In this document: positions 44,826 to 54,166 of the stretch, piece by piece
Layout: each line of letters begins with the position of its first letter
Numbering within the stretch: position 1 is the first letter of the stretch
From: Hominilimicola fabiformis
Lineage (GTDB): Bacteria; Bacillota; Clostridia; UBA1381
Length of the DNA: 64,000 bases
Assembly (NCBI RefSeq): GCF_020687385.1
Contig: NZ_JAJEQM010000005.1
Span: 62,001 to 126,000 of the forward strand
Direction: 5' to 3'
Notes under the pieces: model-generated
Databases searched by the model: none
Told to the model about the DNA's origin: nothing
What the model saw: the letters and a program-made list of their open reading frames with translations, nothing else
Program-made: the position numbers and the translations under genes

Positions 44826-45689
44826 ATGGTTGGAACTATAATGAAAGGTATTGGAGGCTTTTACTATGTAAAGGCCTCTGATAGCATATACGAATGTAAA
44901 GCAAGGGGAATTTTTCGCAAGGAAAAGATAACACCTATGATTGGCGATAAGGTGAATATTGAAACGGACGGCGAAAAAGGCAGTATTATTGAAATAATGC
45001 CGAGAAAATCGTCGCTTATAAGACCGCCGGTTGCAAATGTTGATACAATGATGCTTGTCGTTGCGGCGGCGTCACCGGAGCCGAATTTGTTTTTGATAGA
45101 CAAAATGCTTATAAATGCGGAAATTAATAATATAACTCCTGTTATTTGCATTAATAAAACAGATATAAAAAAACGTGAGGATATAGAAGAAATATATTCA
45201 AAAGCCAAATATAAAATATTTTCTGTAAGTGCCGAAAGACAAGACGGCACGGATTTGCTTATGGGTTATTTGAAGGATAAGACGACTGCATTTGCGGGAC
45301 TTTCGGGAGTTGGTAAGTCGAGTCTTTTGAGTATTATCACAAACGGAGAGCTTGAAACGGGAAGTATTTCCGAAAAAATAAGCCGCGGAAAACATACGAC
45401 GCGTCACGTTGAATTGTTTGAACTTGAAAGCGGAGGTTTTGTACTTGATACACCCGGTTTCAGTTCACTTGAAATTGAAAATATAAAGGCTGACGATTTG
45501 TGGCAGTATTTTCCCGAAATGGCGGACTCTCAAAATAAATGCCGTTTCAGAGGATGCTCACATATAAACGAGCCTGATTGCTATATAAAAGAAAAGCTTG
45601 AAAACGGAGAAATGGCTCAGTCACGATACGACAGCTATACTCAAATATACAATAAACTAAAATCAGTAAAGGAATGGAAAAAGAAATGA
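44826..45689 (+). CDS. rsgA: Ribosome small-subunit maturation GTPase RsgA
   Basis: 287 residues. An N-terminal OB fold precedes a circularly permuted GTPase: NKTD comes first (ICINKTDIKK), then P-loop GLSGVGKSSLLS, then DTPGFSSLE. The C-terminal zinc site reads CRFRGCSHINEPDC. It checks late 30S assembly and releases RbfA. It follows prkC by 8 bases, the standard stp-prkC-rsgA-rpe order in Firmicutes. Confidence 0.96.
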   Translation: MVGTIMKGIGGFYYVKASDSIYECKARGIFRKEKITPMIGDKVNIETDGEKGSIIEIMPRKSSLIRPPVANVDTMMLVVAAASPEPNLFLIDKMLINAEINNITPVICINKTDIKKREDIEEIYSKAKYKIFSVSAERQDGTDLLMGYLKDKTTAFAGLSGVGKSSLLSIITNGELETGSISEKISRGKHTTRHVELFELESGGFVLDTPGFSSLEIENIKADDLWQYFPEMADSQNKCRFRGCSHINEPDCYIKEKLENGEMAQSRYDSYTQIYNKLKSVKEWKKK

Positions 45690-46315
45690 TATTATCACCG
45701 TCTATATTGTCGGCAGATTTCGGTATACTTGCCGAGCAGGTAAAAAGGGCAGAGAACGCGGGAGCACAGTGGTTGCATATTGATGTTATGGACGGACATT
45801 TTGTTCCGAATATGACTTTTGCAATGCCTGTTATAAAGTCATTACGCAAGTATACAGATATGTTTTTTGATGTACATCTTATGATAGATAAGCCGGAAAG
45901 ATATATTGATGAATTTATCAATGCCGGTGCGGACGGTGTTACTTTTCATATCGAGGCAACCGATAAGCCGAAAGAATGTATTGAAATGATACAGAATAGA
46001 GGTAAAAAAGCGGCGATTTCGATTAATCCGAAAACACCTGTATCGGCGATTGAAAAGTACTTTGATAAAGTCGATATGGTGCTTGTTATGAGCGTTGAGC
46101 CGGGTTACGGCGGTCAGAAATATATTGAAAGCGTTAATGAAAAGATTGCGTATATTCGTGAAAAAATGGGTAGTGACTTTGATATTGAAGTTGACGGCGG
46201 AATTAATGCAAACAATATTGACAATGCGATTAATGCAGGCGCAAATATAATTGTTGCGGGAACGGCTGTGTTTAATGACGATATTGAGGGCTCTGTAAGG
46301 AGTCTTATGAGATAA
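45686..46315 (+). CDS. rpe: Ribulose-phosphate 3-epimerase
   Basis: 209 residues from ATG 45686, which overlaps the rsgA stop (ATGA); another ATG four codons upstream is possible, but ILSPSILSADFG at the N-terminus fits the family. A TIM-barrel enzyme with HIDVMDGHFVPNMTFA (metal and catalytic Asp), HLMI, MSVEPGYGGQKYI (phosphate grip) and EVDGGINANNI. It interconverts ribulose-5-P and xylulose-5-P in the pentose phosphate pathway. Confidence 0.95.
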   Translation: MILSPSILSADFGILAEQVKRAENAGAQWLHIDVMDGHFVPNMTFAMPVIKSLRKYTDMFFDVHLMIDKPERYIDEFINAGADGVTFHIEATDKPKECIEMIQNRGKKAAISINPKTPVSAIEKYFDKVDMVLVMSVEPGYGGQKYIESVNEKIAYIREKMGSDFDIEVDGGINANNIDNAINAGANIIVAGTAVFNDDIEGSVRSLMR

Positions 46316-46923
46316 TGCGTGCGGTAATAATCGGTAACGGTGATATAAAAGACTATCAATATATAAAAAGCAAAATCAATGACAATGATTTTATAATATG
46401 TGCCGACGGTGGCTATAACCATGCGGAAAAAATGGGGATAGTGCCTGATGTGCTTATAGGTGATTTTGATTCGGCAAAGAATTTTGAAAAAGTTAAGGAC
46501 AGAATTGAATATCCAAAACGCAAGGATTTTACAGACGGTGAACTTGCGGTAGCTTACGCGGTGGATAATGGATATGAAGACATAGTCCTTATCGCCATGA
46601 CAGGCGACCGTTTTGACCACAGTATAGCGGATATTTTATTGCTTGAAAAGTGTAAAAACGGTGTGCTTATAGACGATAATAATGAAATTTATTTGTTAAA
46701 AGATAAATTGTCGTTAAACGGAAAAACAGGACAAACTCTGTCTATAATTCCGATAAAGGATAATGCGGTCGGAATAACGACAGACGGACTTGAATATCCG
46801 TTGAATGACGAAACTTTGTATTTCGGCAGCAGCCGCGGCATAAGCAATATTATGCTTGCGGATAAATGCAATATTACAATAAAAAGCGGAATGGCATTGG
46901 TAATAAAGGTGGAAAGAGTATGA
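46315..46923 (+). CDS. thiN: Thiamine pyrophosphokinase
   Basis: 202 residues. The N-terminal catalytic domain has CADGGYNHAEKMGIVPDVLIGDFDS, a family signature whose acidic residues bind Mg-ATP, and TDGELAVAYAVDNG with MTGDRFDHSIADI. The C-terminal thiamine-binding beta domain contains GLEYPLNDETLYFGSSRGISN. It converts thiamine to thiamine diphosphate. Its ATG overlaps the rpe stop by one base. Its presence after rpe is typical of Clostridia. Confidence 0.95.
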   Translation: MRAVIIGNGDIKDYQYIKSKINDNDFIICADGGYNHAEKMGIVPDVLIGDFDSAKNFEKVKDRIEYPKRKDFTDGELAVAYAVDNGYEDIVLIAMTGDRFDHSIADILLLEKCKNGVLIDDNNEIYLLKDKLSLNGKTGQTLSIIPIKDNAVGITTDGLEYPLNDETLYFGSSRGISNIMLADKCNITIKSGMALVIKVERV

Positions 46924-48047
46924 TATATCTTGATAATGCGGCAACAACAAAACCGTCAAAAGCGGCAGTTGATGCAATGATTAAGGCAGCGGAATGTTTC
47001 GGTAATCCGTCGTCGCTTCACGGTTTGGGTATTGAGGCGGAAAAACTCATAAACGAAAGCAAAAAAAATATTGCCGATATGCTTGGTGTTGAAAGTAAAA
47101 ATATTTTGTTTACATCGGGCGGTACCGAGGCGAATAATTTGGCTGTTTTCGGCGTTGCGGCGGCACGTCACAAAATCGGTACAAAAATTGTTACGAGCAA
47201 AATCGAACATCCGTCTGTACTTGAGGCATTTAGAAAACTTGAAATTGACGGATTTAATGTTGAGTATCTTGACGTTGACAGTGAAGGCAGAGTAGACCTT
47301 GATATGCTTAGAAACGTTCTTGATGATGAAACGATACTTATAAGCGTTATGCACGTCAATAATGAAACAGGCGTTATTCAGCCGATTGAAGAAATAAGAG
47401 AAATTATGCTTGAAAAAGCACCTTATGCACATCTTCATACTGACTGTGTGCAGTCGTTTGGTAAAATAGATGTGAAACCGAAAAAAATGGGTGCGGACCT
47501 TGTTACGATAAGCAGCCATAAAATTCACGGCTTTAAAGGTACGGGTGCATTGTATGTAGCAGATACAAGAATGATACGTCCGATATTGTTCGGCGGTGAA
47601 CAACAGGGTGAAATAAGACCGGGTACGGAAAATGTAGGCAGTATACTTGCATTCGGCGCGGCGGCTGCTGAATGTGACACCGACCAATCAAAACTTATAC
47701 ATTTGAGAAATATAATGAAAGAAAAACTTCAAGAAATACCGAATATTAAAATAAACGGCTCTGACGAATATAATTCCGGCAGTGTTTTAAACGTATCGTT
47801 TATCGGCATAAAGGCTGAAATACTTCTTCATTCGCTTGAGGCACATAAAATATACGTTTCAACAGGTTCGGCTTGTTCAAGCCACAAACCGCAGCCGAGC
47901 CATGTACTTACGGCTATGGGTCTTGATAAAAAAGAAATTAACGGTGCGGTGAGAATCAGTTTTGACAGATTGACAGAAGAAGAGGACGTTATAAAAGCGG
48001 CAGAAATTATTGCAAAAGAGGTTGCGACAATAAGGAGATTTATGTAA
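46920..48047 (+). CDS. Cysteine desulfurase, IscS/NifS type
   Basis: 375 residues from ATG 46920, overlapping the thiN stop as ATGA. A PLP class V aminotransferase fold: IYLDNAATTKPSKAAVDAM, FTSGGTEANNLAV, the PLP lysine in TISSHKIHGFKGTGALYV, and the active Cys in STGSACSSHKPQPSHVL. It takes sulfur from cysteine as a persulfide. Because thiI follows directly, this copy probably feeds ThiI for tRNA 4-thiouridine (and perhaps the thiamine thiazole ring) rather than Fe-S clusters, as NifZ does in B. subtilis; that is inference from neighbours. Confidence 0.94.
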   Translation: MIYLDNAATTKPSKAAVDAMIKAAECFGNPSSLHGLGIEAEKLINESKKNIADMLGVESKNILFTSGGTEANNLAVFGVAAARHKIGTKIVTSKIEHPSVLEAFRKLEIDGFNVEYLDVDSEGRVDLDMLRNVLDDETILISVMHVNNETGVIQPIEEIREIMLEKAPYAHLHTDCVQSFGKIDVKPKKMGADLVTISSHKIHGFKGTGALYVADTRMIRPILFGGEQQGEIRPGTENVGSILAFGAAAAECDTDQSKLIHLRNIMKEKLQEIPNIKINGSDEYNSGSVLNVSFIGIKAEILLHSLEAHKIYVSTGSACSSHKPQPSHVLTAMGLDKKEINGAVRISFDRLTEEEDVIKAAEIIAKEVATIRRFM

Positions 48048-49226
48048 ATGAAAGAGATTATTCTTGCAAAATACGGAGAAATTATATTAAAGGGCGGTAA
48101 TCGTCCGAAGTTTGAAAATATATTGATGAACAACATCAGAAATTCACTGAAAAATGTGGCGGAGGTAAAGGCAAGACTTGCACAGGCTACAATTTATGTC
48201 GAAGTTTTCGATGAGGATAAAATGGATATTGTAGTGGAAAGATTGTCGAAAATATTCGGTATTGTTTCAATTACAAGAGCGGTTGTTTGTGAAAAGGATA
48301 TTGAGGATATAAAGGCAAAAGCTAAGGAATATTTGAAGAAAGACTTTAAGGATGGCGTTAAATTTAAGGTTGAGGCAAAGCGTTCGGATAAGCAGTTCCC
48401 GCTTAACTCACCTCAAATTTGTATGGAAGTCGGCGGTTATCTTGACGACGAATATCCGAATATAGTCGTTGACGTTCATAATCCCGAAGTTACGGTTAAA
48501 GTCGAAGTCAGAGATTTCGGTGCATACGTTTATGCAGATGAAAATAAAGTGCAGGGACAGGGCGGTATGCCGATAGGCACAGGCTCAAAGGCAACCTTGC
48601 TTTTGTCGGGCGGTATTGACAGCCCGGTTGCAGGTCATATGATTTCAAAACGCGGTGTTGAAATTGATGCGGTAAACTTTTTCTCATTCCCATACACAAG
48701 TGAGAGAGCAAAAGAAAAGGTTATTGAGCTTGCAAGCATAATCGCACAATATACATCAAAAATCAATTTGTATATCGTGCCGTTTACGGAAATACAGTTG
48801 CAGATTGCAGAAAAGTGCCCTGAAGAACATTTGACACTTGTTATGCGTAGATTTATGATGCGTATTGCGGAAAGATTGGCGCGTAAGCATAAATCATTGG
48901 CACTTGTAACAGGCGAGAGCGTCGGACAGGTTGCAAGCCAAACTCTTGCAGCACTTGACGTTACAAATTCGGCTGTTGATATGCCGGTATTGCAGCCGCT
49001 TATCGGTATGGATAAGATTGAAATAGTTGACAGAGCACACGAAATCGGTACATTTGAAACATCAATTTTACCGTATGAGGACTGCTGTACAGTGTTTACA
49101 CCAAAGCACCCTACAACAAATCCGAAACGTGTAAATATTGAAAAGTCTGAAAGCAGACTTGACGTTGAAACACTTATCGAGGCTGCTTTGGCAGGCGTTG
49201 AAAAGATAGAAGTATATCCTAAATAA
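48048..49226 (+). CDS. thiI: tRNA 4-thiouridine synthase ThiI
   Basis: 392 residues. Order: an N-terminal ferredoxin-like domain and THUMP domain (KYGEIILKGGNRPKFENIL ... about 1-165), then an adenylation domain with the PP-loop LLSGGIDSPVAGHM. There is no C-terminal rhodanese domain, as is normal in Firmicutes, so sulfur must come directly from the cysteine desulfurase encoded just upstream. It thiolates U8 of tRNAs. The catalytic Cys region DCCTVFTPKHPTTNP is present. Confidence 0.95.
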   Translation: MKEIILAKYGEIILKGGNRPKFENILMNNIRNSLKNVAEVKARLAQATIYVEVFDEDKMDIVVERLSKIFGIVSITRAVVCEKDIEDIKAKAKEYLKKDFKDGVKFKVEAKRSDKQFPLNSPQICMEVGGYLDDEYPNIVVDVHNPEVTVKVEVRDFGAYVYADENKVQGQGGMPIGTGSKATLLLSGGIDSPVAGHMISKRGVEIDAVNFFSFPYTSERAKEKVIELASIIAQYTSKINLYIVPFTEIQLQIAEKCPEEHLTLVMRRFMMRIAERLARKHKSLALVTGESVGQVASQTLAALDVTNSAVDMPVLQPLIGMDKIEIVDRAHEIGTFETSILPYEDCCTVFTPKHPTTNPKRVNIEKSESRLDVETLIEAALAGVEKIEVYPK

Positions 49227-49245
49227 TAAGGCTTGGGTGATTGAT

Positions 49246-49746
49246 ATGAAAGCGGAAGTAAACGGTTTAAACGAAAAAGTTGTAAAAATGCTTGCGGAAA
49301 GAAAAATGACTGTTTCGGCGGCTGAAAGCTGTACAGGAGGACTTTTTGCGGCACTTATAACAAATGTTTCGGGTGCGTCGGAGGTTTTGAATGAAAGCTT
49401 TGTGACTTACGCAAATTCGGCGAAGATGAAATATCTCGGTGTCAAGGGCGAAACGCTGGAAAAACACGGTGCAGTGAGTTATGAAACCGCTTTTGAAATG
49501 GCAGATGGACTCAGAAAAAACACAGGTGCGGATGTTACTGTCGGCATAACAGGCATAGCAGGCCCGACAGGCGGAACGAAAGAAAAGCCGGTAGGACTTG
49601 TATATGTCGGCATATGCGTTATGGGTGAAACGGAAGTGAAAGAACTTCATTTAAACGGTACACGTGAAGAAATTCGTGAGGGTACTTGCAAAATTACGTT
49701 TGAAAATATCGCAAACCGTATTGAAAATATCACTAAAGTACAATAA
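49246..49746 (+). CDS. Nicotinamide-nucleotide amidohydrolase, CinA C-terminal type (PncC)
   Basis: 166 residues; ATG 49246 is chosen, although an in-frame GTG at 49237 is possible. The entire protein is a CinA-C domain: MTVSAAESCTGGLFAALITNVSGASEVL, FVTYANSAKMKYLGV, and VGITGIAGPTGGTKEKPVGLVYVG. It deamidates nicotinamide mononucleotide, salvaging pyridine nucleotide. The N-terminal MoaB-like domain of full CinA is absent, so it is a stand-alone PncC. It lies just before recA, echoing the cinA-recA order of many Firmicutes. Confidence 0.93.
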   Translation: MKAEVNGLNEKVVKMLAERKMTVSAAESCTGGLFAALITNVSGASEVLNESFVTYANSAKMKYLGVKGETLEKHGAVSYETAFEMADGLRKNTGADVTVGITGIAGPTGGTKEKPVGLVYVGICVMGETEVKELHLNGTREEIREGTCKITFENIANRIENITKVQ

Positions 49747-49780
49747 ATTGTACTTTGCACGGCATTGAGTTAAAAACTGC

Positions 49781-49809
49781 TTGAAAAAAGAGTGTTTATG
49801 TAATATAAT
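49781..49809 (+). promoter_or_regulatory. Promoter of recA
   Basis: TTGAAA at 49781-49786, 17 bases, TATAAT at 49804-49809. No GAAC-N4-GTTC type LexA box is visible nearby. Confidence 0.75.
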
Positions 49810-49850
49810 TGACGTATAAAATATAAGTGATACTTTAAAGGAGAAAATAA

Positions 49851-50978
49851 ATGGCAAAAGAAAAGGATAAGAGTAAACCTAAAGTTGTAAAAATGACTGA
49901 CGCAGAGGAAAAGAAAAAGGCTCTTGAATCTGTATTCAGTGTTATAGAAAAGGAATACGGTACAGGAAGTATTATGAAACTCGGCGACGCAAATTCGGTT
50001 GACGTTGAAGTTATTCCGACAGGCTCATTGACGCTTGATATGGCGCTTGGAGTAGGCGGACTTCCGAGAGGCAGAGTTATAGAAATATACGGCCCTGAAT
50101 CTTCAGGTAAGACAACCGTTGCACTTCACGTTGTGGCAGAGGCACAGAAAATGGGCGGTGAGGCTGCATTTATTGACGCGGAACACGCTTTAGACCCTGT
50201 ATATGCAAAAAAATTGGGCGTTGATATAGACAATTTAATCGTTGCACAACCGGATACGGGTGAACAGGCTTTGGATATTGCCGAGGCACTTGTACGAAGC
50301 GGTGCGCTTGACGTAATCGTTGTCGACTCTGTTGCCGCACTTGTTCCGAAAGCGGAAATTGACGGTGAAATGGGTGACAGCCATGTCGGCTTGTTGGCAA
50401 GACTTATGTCACAGGCTCTAAGAAAACTTACTGCCGTTATCTCAAAATCGGGTACGGTCGTAATCTTTATCAATCAGCTAAGAGAAAAAGTTGGTGTTAT
50501 GTACGGTAATCCCGAAACAACTCCGGGTGGTCGTGCACTAAAGTTCTTCTCATCTGTAAGATTGGACGTAAGACGCGGCGAGGTTATAAAGAACGGTACG
50601 GAACTTATCGGTAACAAGACAAAGGTTAAAGTTGTTAAAAACAAGGTTGCACCGCCGTTTAAAACTGCCGAATTTGATATTTTGTACGGCGAGGGTATTT
50701 CAAAAGAAGGTAATATTCTTGACTTTGCAGTTGAAAACAATATTATCAAGAAGTCGGGTGCTTGGTTCAGCTATAACGGTGAAAAAATCGGTCAAGGCCG
50801 TGACAATGTAAGAAAATATATGGTTGAGAACAAAGAATTTACTGCTGAAATCGACAGACAGGTTAGAGAATTGTTGAAAAATAACAGCGGATACTTGCCG
50901 AGTGAGGCTGACAACAGTGATAATACTGACGGCGAACAGCCGACGGAAACGGAAACAACCGAAACAACTGAAGAATAA
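49851..50978 (+). CDS. recA: Recombinase RecA
   Basis: 375 residues. Walker [10 protein letters not shown], the [15 protein letters not shown]-terminal region, [16 protein letters not shown] (Walker B), the L2 loop region [27 protein letters not shown] and the full C-terminal domain are present. The tail is acidic with Thr/Glu repeats ([11 protein letters not shown]). It forms filaments on single-stranded DNA for strand exchange and triggers LexA cleavage. AAAGGAG precedes the ATG. Some ten extra basic and charged residues occur at the N-terminus ([15 protein letters not shown]), common in Clostridia. Confidence 0.98.
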   Translation: MAKEKDKSKPKVVKMTDAEEKKKALESVFSVIEKEYGTGSIMKLGDANSVDVEVIPTGSLTLDMALGVGGLPRGRVIEIYGPESSGKTTVALHVVAEAQKMGGEAAFIDAEHALDPVYAKKLGVDIDNLIVAQPDTGEQALDIAEALVRSGALDVIVVDSVAALVPKAEIDGEMGDSHVGLLARLMSQALRKLTAVISKSGTVVIFINQLREKVGVMYGNPETTPGGRALKFFSSVRLDVRRGEVIKNGTELIGNKTKVKVVKNKVAPPFKTAEFDILYGEGISKEGNILDFAVENNIIKKSGAWFSYNGEKIGQGRDNVRKYMVENKEFTAEIDRQVRELLKNNSGYLPSEADNSDNTDGEQPTETETTETTEE

Positions 50979-51065
50979 GCGTGTATTATTTCACAAAAAT
51001 ATTATCCGAATAATAAAAAGATAAGTAAATAATAACTAAAAATTGTTACAAAACGATAAAAAGGA

Positions 51066-51094
51066 TTGACGTGGGACAAATTTTTTAGTATGCT
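51066..51094 (+). promoter_or_regulatory. Promoter of ptsH
   Basis: TTGACG at 51066-51071, 17 bases, TATGCT at 51089-51094, about 60 bases before the ATG. The 87 bases before it, after recA, are A/T-rich; I see no clear terminator there. Confidence 0.7.
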
Positions 51095-51154
51095 AATTAT
51101 AATATTTATATCGGTAAAATATGTGATTAAAATTTAAGACAGGGGGCACAATTC

Positions 51155-51418
51155 ATGGTTTCAAGTGAAGTGGCAGTTCAAAATTCGGTAGGCTTGCATG
51201 CAAGACCTGCAACATTTTTCATTCAAAGAGCAAATGAATTTAAGTCAAGCATATGGGTTGAGAAAGACGAAAGACGTGTAAACGCAAAGAGTCTTTTGGG
51301 AGTTCTTTCATTGGGTATCGTTAAGGGTACATCAATATCAATCATTGCTGACGGTAGTGATGAAGAAGAGGCAGTTAAGACTTTGGTTGAATTGATTGAA
51401 TCTAATTTCTCTGAATAA
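51155..51418 (+). CDS. ptsH: Phosphocarrier protein HPr
   Basis: 87 residues. The phosphate-accepting His15 is in NSVGLHARPATFF, and Ser46, the HPr-kinase site in Firmicutes, is in NAKSLLGVLSLGI. HPr carries phosphate from enzyme I to sugar transporters, and in its Ser-P form mediates catabolite repression with CcpA. The gene stands alone between its promoter and terminator; ptsI is not adjacent, as is common in Clostridia. GGGGGC-type ribosome binding site (CAGGGGGCAC). Confidence 0.95.
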   Translation: MVSSEVAVQNSVGLHARPATFFIQRANEFKSSIWVEKDERRVNAKSLLGVLSLGIVKGTSISIIADGSDEEEAVKTLVELIESNFSE

Positions 51419-51438
51419 TTTTAAATAATATTTAAGAA

Positions 51439-51471
51439 AATAACTCTGCATTATTATGTAGAGTTATTTTT
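51439..51471 (+). terminator. Intrinsic terminator of ptsH
   Basis: AATAACTCTGCA, 6-nt loop, TGTAGAGTTATT with one wobble, then TTT. Confidence 0.88.
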
Positions 51472-51490
51472 GGTGTAAGGAGGTGGCAAT

Positions 51491-53359
51491 ATGTTTGATT
51501 TGGAACAGGAGTTAAAGAATTTACCCGAAGATCCGGGTGTGTATATAATGCACGACAAGGACGATAAAATAATATATGTCGGTAAGGCGAAGATACTTAA
51601 AAACCGTGTCAGACAGTATTTTCAGAAAAATTCAAACCACACACCTAAAGTTCTTGCAATGGTGTCGAACGTGGCATATTTTGAATATATTGTCACAGAC
51701 TCCGAAACAGAGGCGCTTGCGCTTGAATGTAATCTTATAAAAAAGCACAGACCGAAGTATAATATACTTTTAAAGGACGACAAGCATTATCCGTATATAA
51801 AAGTCACGATAAACGAACCGTATCCAAAGGTTTTGAAAGTCCGCAGACTTTTAAAGGACGGTGCGAAATATTACGGACCGTATGTGTCGGGAATAACAAT
51901 AAAAAATACTCTTGAGCTTGTGCAGAAACTTTTTAAACCGCCGACCTGTCACAGAAAATTTCCGGACGATATAAGAAAAGGCAGACCGTGTCTTAATTAT
52001 CACATCAATAACTGCTTTGCACCGTGTACGGGAAAGGTTTCAAAAGAGGAATACAGACAGGTGTTTTTTAATATTTGCCGTTTCCTTGACGGCAACCACA
52101 AGGAGCTTATAGCAGAACTGACAGAGCAAATGATGAAGGCTTCACAGAATATGGAGTACGAGAAAGCGGCTGATTTAAGGGATAAAATTCAAGCCGTAAA
52201 GGATATAGAAGAACATCAGAAGATTATAAATACCGATAAACAGAACGATAAAGACGTCATTGCACTTGCAAGGGAAGAAAGCGTTGCATTTTGTGAGGTA
52301 TTCTTTATCAGAAACGGTAAAGTTATCGGCAGAGAAAGCTATAAAATTGACAACACACAGCACAGTACAAATGAAGAAATACTTACCGATTTTGTAAAGC
52401 AGTTTTATCAAAACAGTGAATTTATACCCGAAGAAATCTTGACCGAATACGAAGTTGACGACAGTGAAGCGATAATGAAGTGGCTCAGCGGTATAAGAAA
52501 ACGCAAAGTTACTATTGCAATGCCAAAACGCGGCGAAAAACTTCATTTGGTTGAAATGGTGCGTAAAAATGCCGATATTGCACTTGGTAATTATAAAATT
52601 AAGGTGATGAAAGAACGTGAAAAGAATACTGTTCTTGATATGATGCAGGAACAGCTAAGACTTGAAAAACGTCCTTACAGAATTGAGGCATACGATATTT
52701 CAAATATTCAGGGTACGGATAATGTCGGTGCAATGGTTGTATTTGAAAACGGTAAGCCTGCGAAACGTAAATACAGAATATTCAAGATAAAATCGTTTGA
52801 GGGTGCGGACGATTATGCGGCTATGCGTGAGGTCATATACAGACGTTTCAGGCACGCGCTTGAGGAGGAAGAACAGGTTGAAAAGGGTACGCTTTTGAAA
52901 CGAAACGCAAAGTTTTTGCCTTTGCCTGACCTTATACTGCTTGACGGCGGTAAAGGGCATTTAAACGTGATAACAGAACTTCTGGATATGATTGAAGTCG
53001 ATATTGAAACATTCGGTATGGTGAAGAATGACAAGCACAGAACAAGAGGACTTGTTTCAAAAAACGGTGAAATCGAACTCAGTGCAACAAGTCCCGTATT
53101 TAAACTTATAACTCACATTCAAGACGAAGTTCACGATACCGCAATATCATATCACAGAAAATTGAGAGGTAAAATCAATTCCGAACTTGATAAAATAAAC
53201 GGAATTGGTGAAAAAAGGCGAAAAGCCCTATTGACTACTTTCAAAACTATTGATAAAATAAAAGAGGCGACTTTGGACGAATTGTTAAACGTCAAAGAAA
53301 TGGACAGTAAATCGGCACAAAGCGTATATGATTATTTTCGGAGGAATAGCGATGTTTAA
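51491..53359 (+). CDS. uvrC: Excinuclease ABC subunit C
   Basis: 622 residues. GIY-YIG nuclease domain at the N-terminus (PGVYIMHDKDDKIIYVGKAKILKNRVRQYF), the Cys cluster in CLNYHINNCFAPCTGKVS, a UvrB-interacting UVR motif (EYEKAADLRDKIQAVKDI), the RNase H-like second nuclease (IEAYDISNIQGTDNVGAMVVFENG ... LILLDGGKGHLN) and a C-terminal HhH pair (INGIGEKRRKALLTTF). It makes both incisions in nucleotide excision repair. GGAGGTGG precedes the start. The last 8 bases overlap the next gene. Confidence 0.97.
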   Translation: MFDLEQELKNLPEDPGVYIMHDKDDKIIYVGKAKILKNRVRQYFQKNSNHTPKVLAMVSNVAYFEYIVTDSETEALALECNLIKKHRPKYNILLKDDKHYPYIKVTINEPYPKVLKVRRLLKDGAKYYGPYVSGITIKNTLELVQKLFKPPTCHRKFPDDIRKGRPCLNYHINNCFAPCTGKVSKEEYRQVFFNICRFLDGNHKELIAELTEQMMKASQNMEYEKAADLRDKIQAVKDIEEHQKIINTDKQNDKDVIALAREESVAFCEVFFIRNGKVIGRESYKIDNTQHSTNEEILTDFVKQFYQNSEFIPEEILTEYEVDDSEAIMKWLSGIRKRKVTIAMPKRGEKLHLVEMVRKNADIALGNYKIKVMKEREKNTVLDMMQEQLRLEKRPYRIEAYDISNIQGTDNVGAMVVFENGKPAKRKYRIFKIKSFEGADDYAAMREVIYRRFRHALEEEEQVEKGTLLKRNAKFLPLPDLILLDGGKGHLNVITELLDMIEVDIETFGMVKNDKHRTRGLVSKNGEIELSATSPVFKLITHIQDEVHDTAISYHRKLRGKINSELDKINGIGEKRRKALLTTFKTIDKIKEATLDELLNVKEMDSKSAQSVYDYFRRNSDV

Positions 53360-54152
53360 GCTTAACAGGAAAAACGGTGTTTCGTATTACACAATTACAT
53401 CATTTGAGGAAACAGGACTTGTAAAACACGGTTTTTCCACTCGTGAGGGCGGCGTCAGCGACGGCTGTTACAGCAGTATGAATTTTCGTTTTCACTGTGA
53501 TGATACACGCGAAAATGTACTTAAAAACTTTGAAATAATGGCTGATACGCTTGGTATGGACTATAATAAACTTGTGCTTTCAAAACAAGTTCACGAAGAT
53601 GTTATTCATACCGTGACAGAGGACGATTTCGGAAACGGTATTGTGCGTGAAAACAAGTTTGAGAGCGTTGATGCGCTTATTACGGATAAGAAAGGTATTC
53701 CTATGGTTACGCTGTTCGCCGACTGCGTACCGTTGTTTTTTCTTGACAAAAAGCTCGGAGTAGCCGCATTGGCACATTCGGGTTGGAAAGGTACGGTAAA
53801 GCGAATAGGTCAGAAAACAATCGAAAAAATGAAAAGAGATTACGGAAGCCGTGCGGAAGATATTTTAACCGCTATCGGTCCGTCAATACAGGAGTGTCAT
53901 TTTGAAGTAGGTGACGAAGTTGCCGAAATATTTATAAAGGAATTCGGTGAAGATACCGCGGTGAAATACGGTGAAAAGTATCACGTTAATATGCAGAAAG
54001 CAATCGAAAAACAATTTATTGAAAGCGGTATATTGAAAGAAAATATCGATAATTGCGGAATATGCACTTACTGTAACAGTGATTTACTGTTTTCGCACAG
54101 AAAGACAAACGGAAAAAGAGGAAATCTCGGTGCATTTATTGAGTTAATATAG
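53352..54152 (+). CDS. pgeF: PgeF/YfiH family enzyme (purine nucleoside phosphorylase-like / peptidoglycan editing factor)
   Basis: 266 residues from ATG 53352, overlapping uvrC by 8 bases, with GGAGG upstream. Motifs: LVKHGFSTREGGVS, KQVHEDVI, FADCVPLFFLD, AALAHSGWKGTVKRI and the Cys-containing AIGPSIQECHFEVGDEV with GICTYCNSD near the end; the Cys/His residues bind zinc. The fold shows purine nucleoside phosphorylase activity in some members and edits muropeptide incorporation in E. coli. The role here cannot be decided from sequence. Confidence 0.9.
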   Translation: MFKLNRKNGVSYYTITSFEETGLVKHGFSTREGGVSDGCYSSMNFRFHCDDTRENVLKNFEIMADTLGMDYNKLVLSKQVHEDVIHTVTEDDFGNGIVRENKFESVDALITDKKGIPMVTLFADCVPLFFLDKKLGVAALAHSGWKGTVKRIGQKTIEKMKRDYGSRAEDILTAIGPSIQECHFEVGDEVAEIFIKEFGEDTAVKYGEKYHVNMQKAIEKQFIESGILKENIDNCGICTYCNSDLLFSHRKTNGKRGNLGAFIELI

Positions 54153-54166
54153 ATTTGGAGAATGAG

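Noticed and set aside
46956-47687. 243-codon open frame on the minus strand inside the cysteine desulfurase gene
   Set aside because: Its length comes from the codon bias of the sense gene. It has no recognisable motif and the sense protein carries all catalytic residues.
50979-51060. Terminator after recA (ATTATT ... AATAAT)
   Set aside because: Weak A/T-only stem with a long loop and no T-tract.
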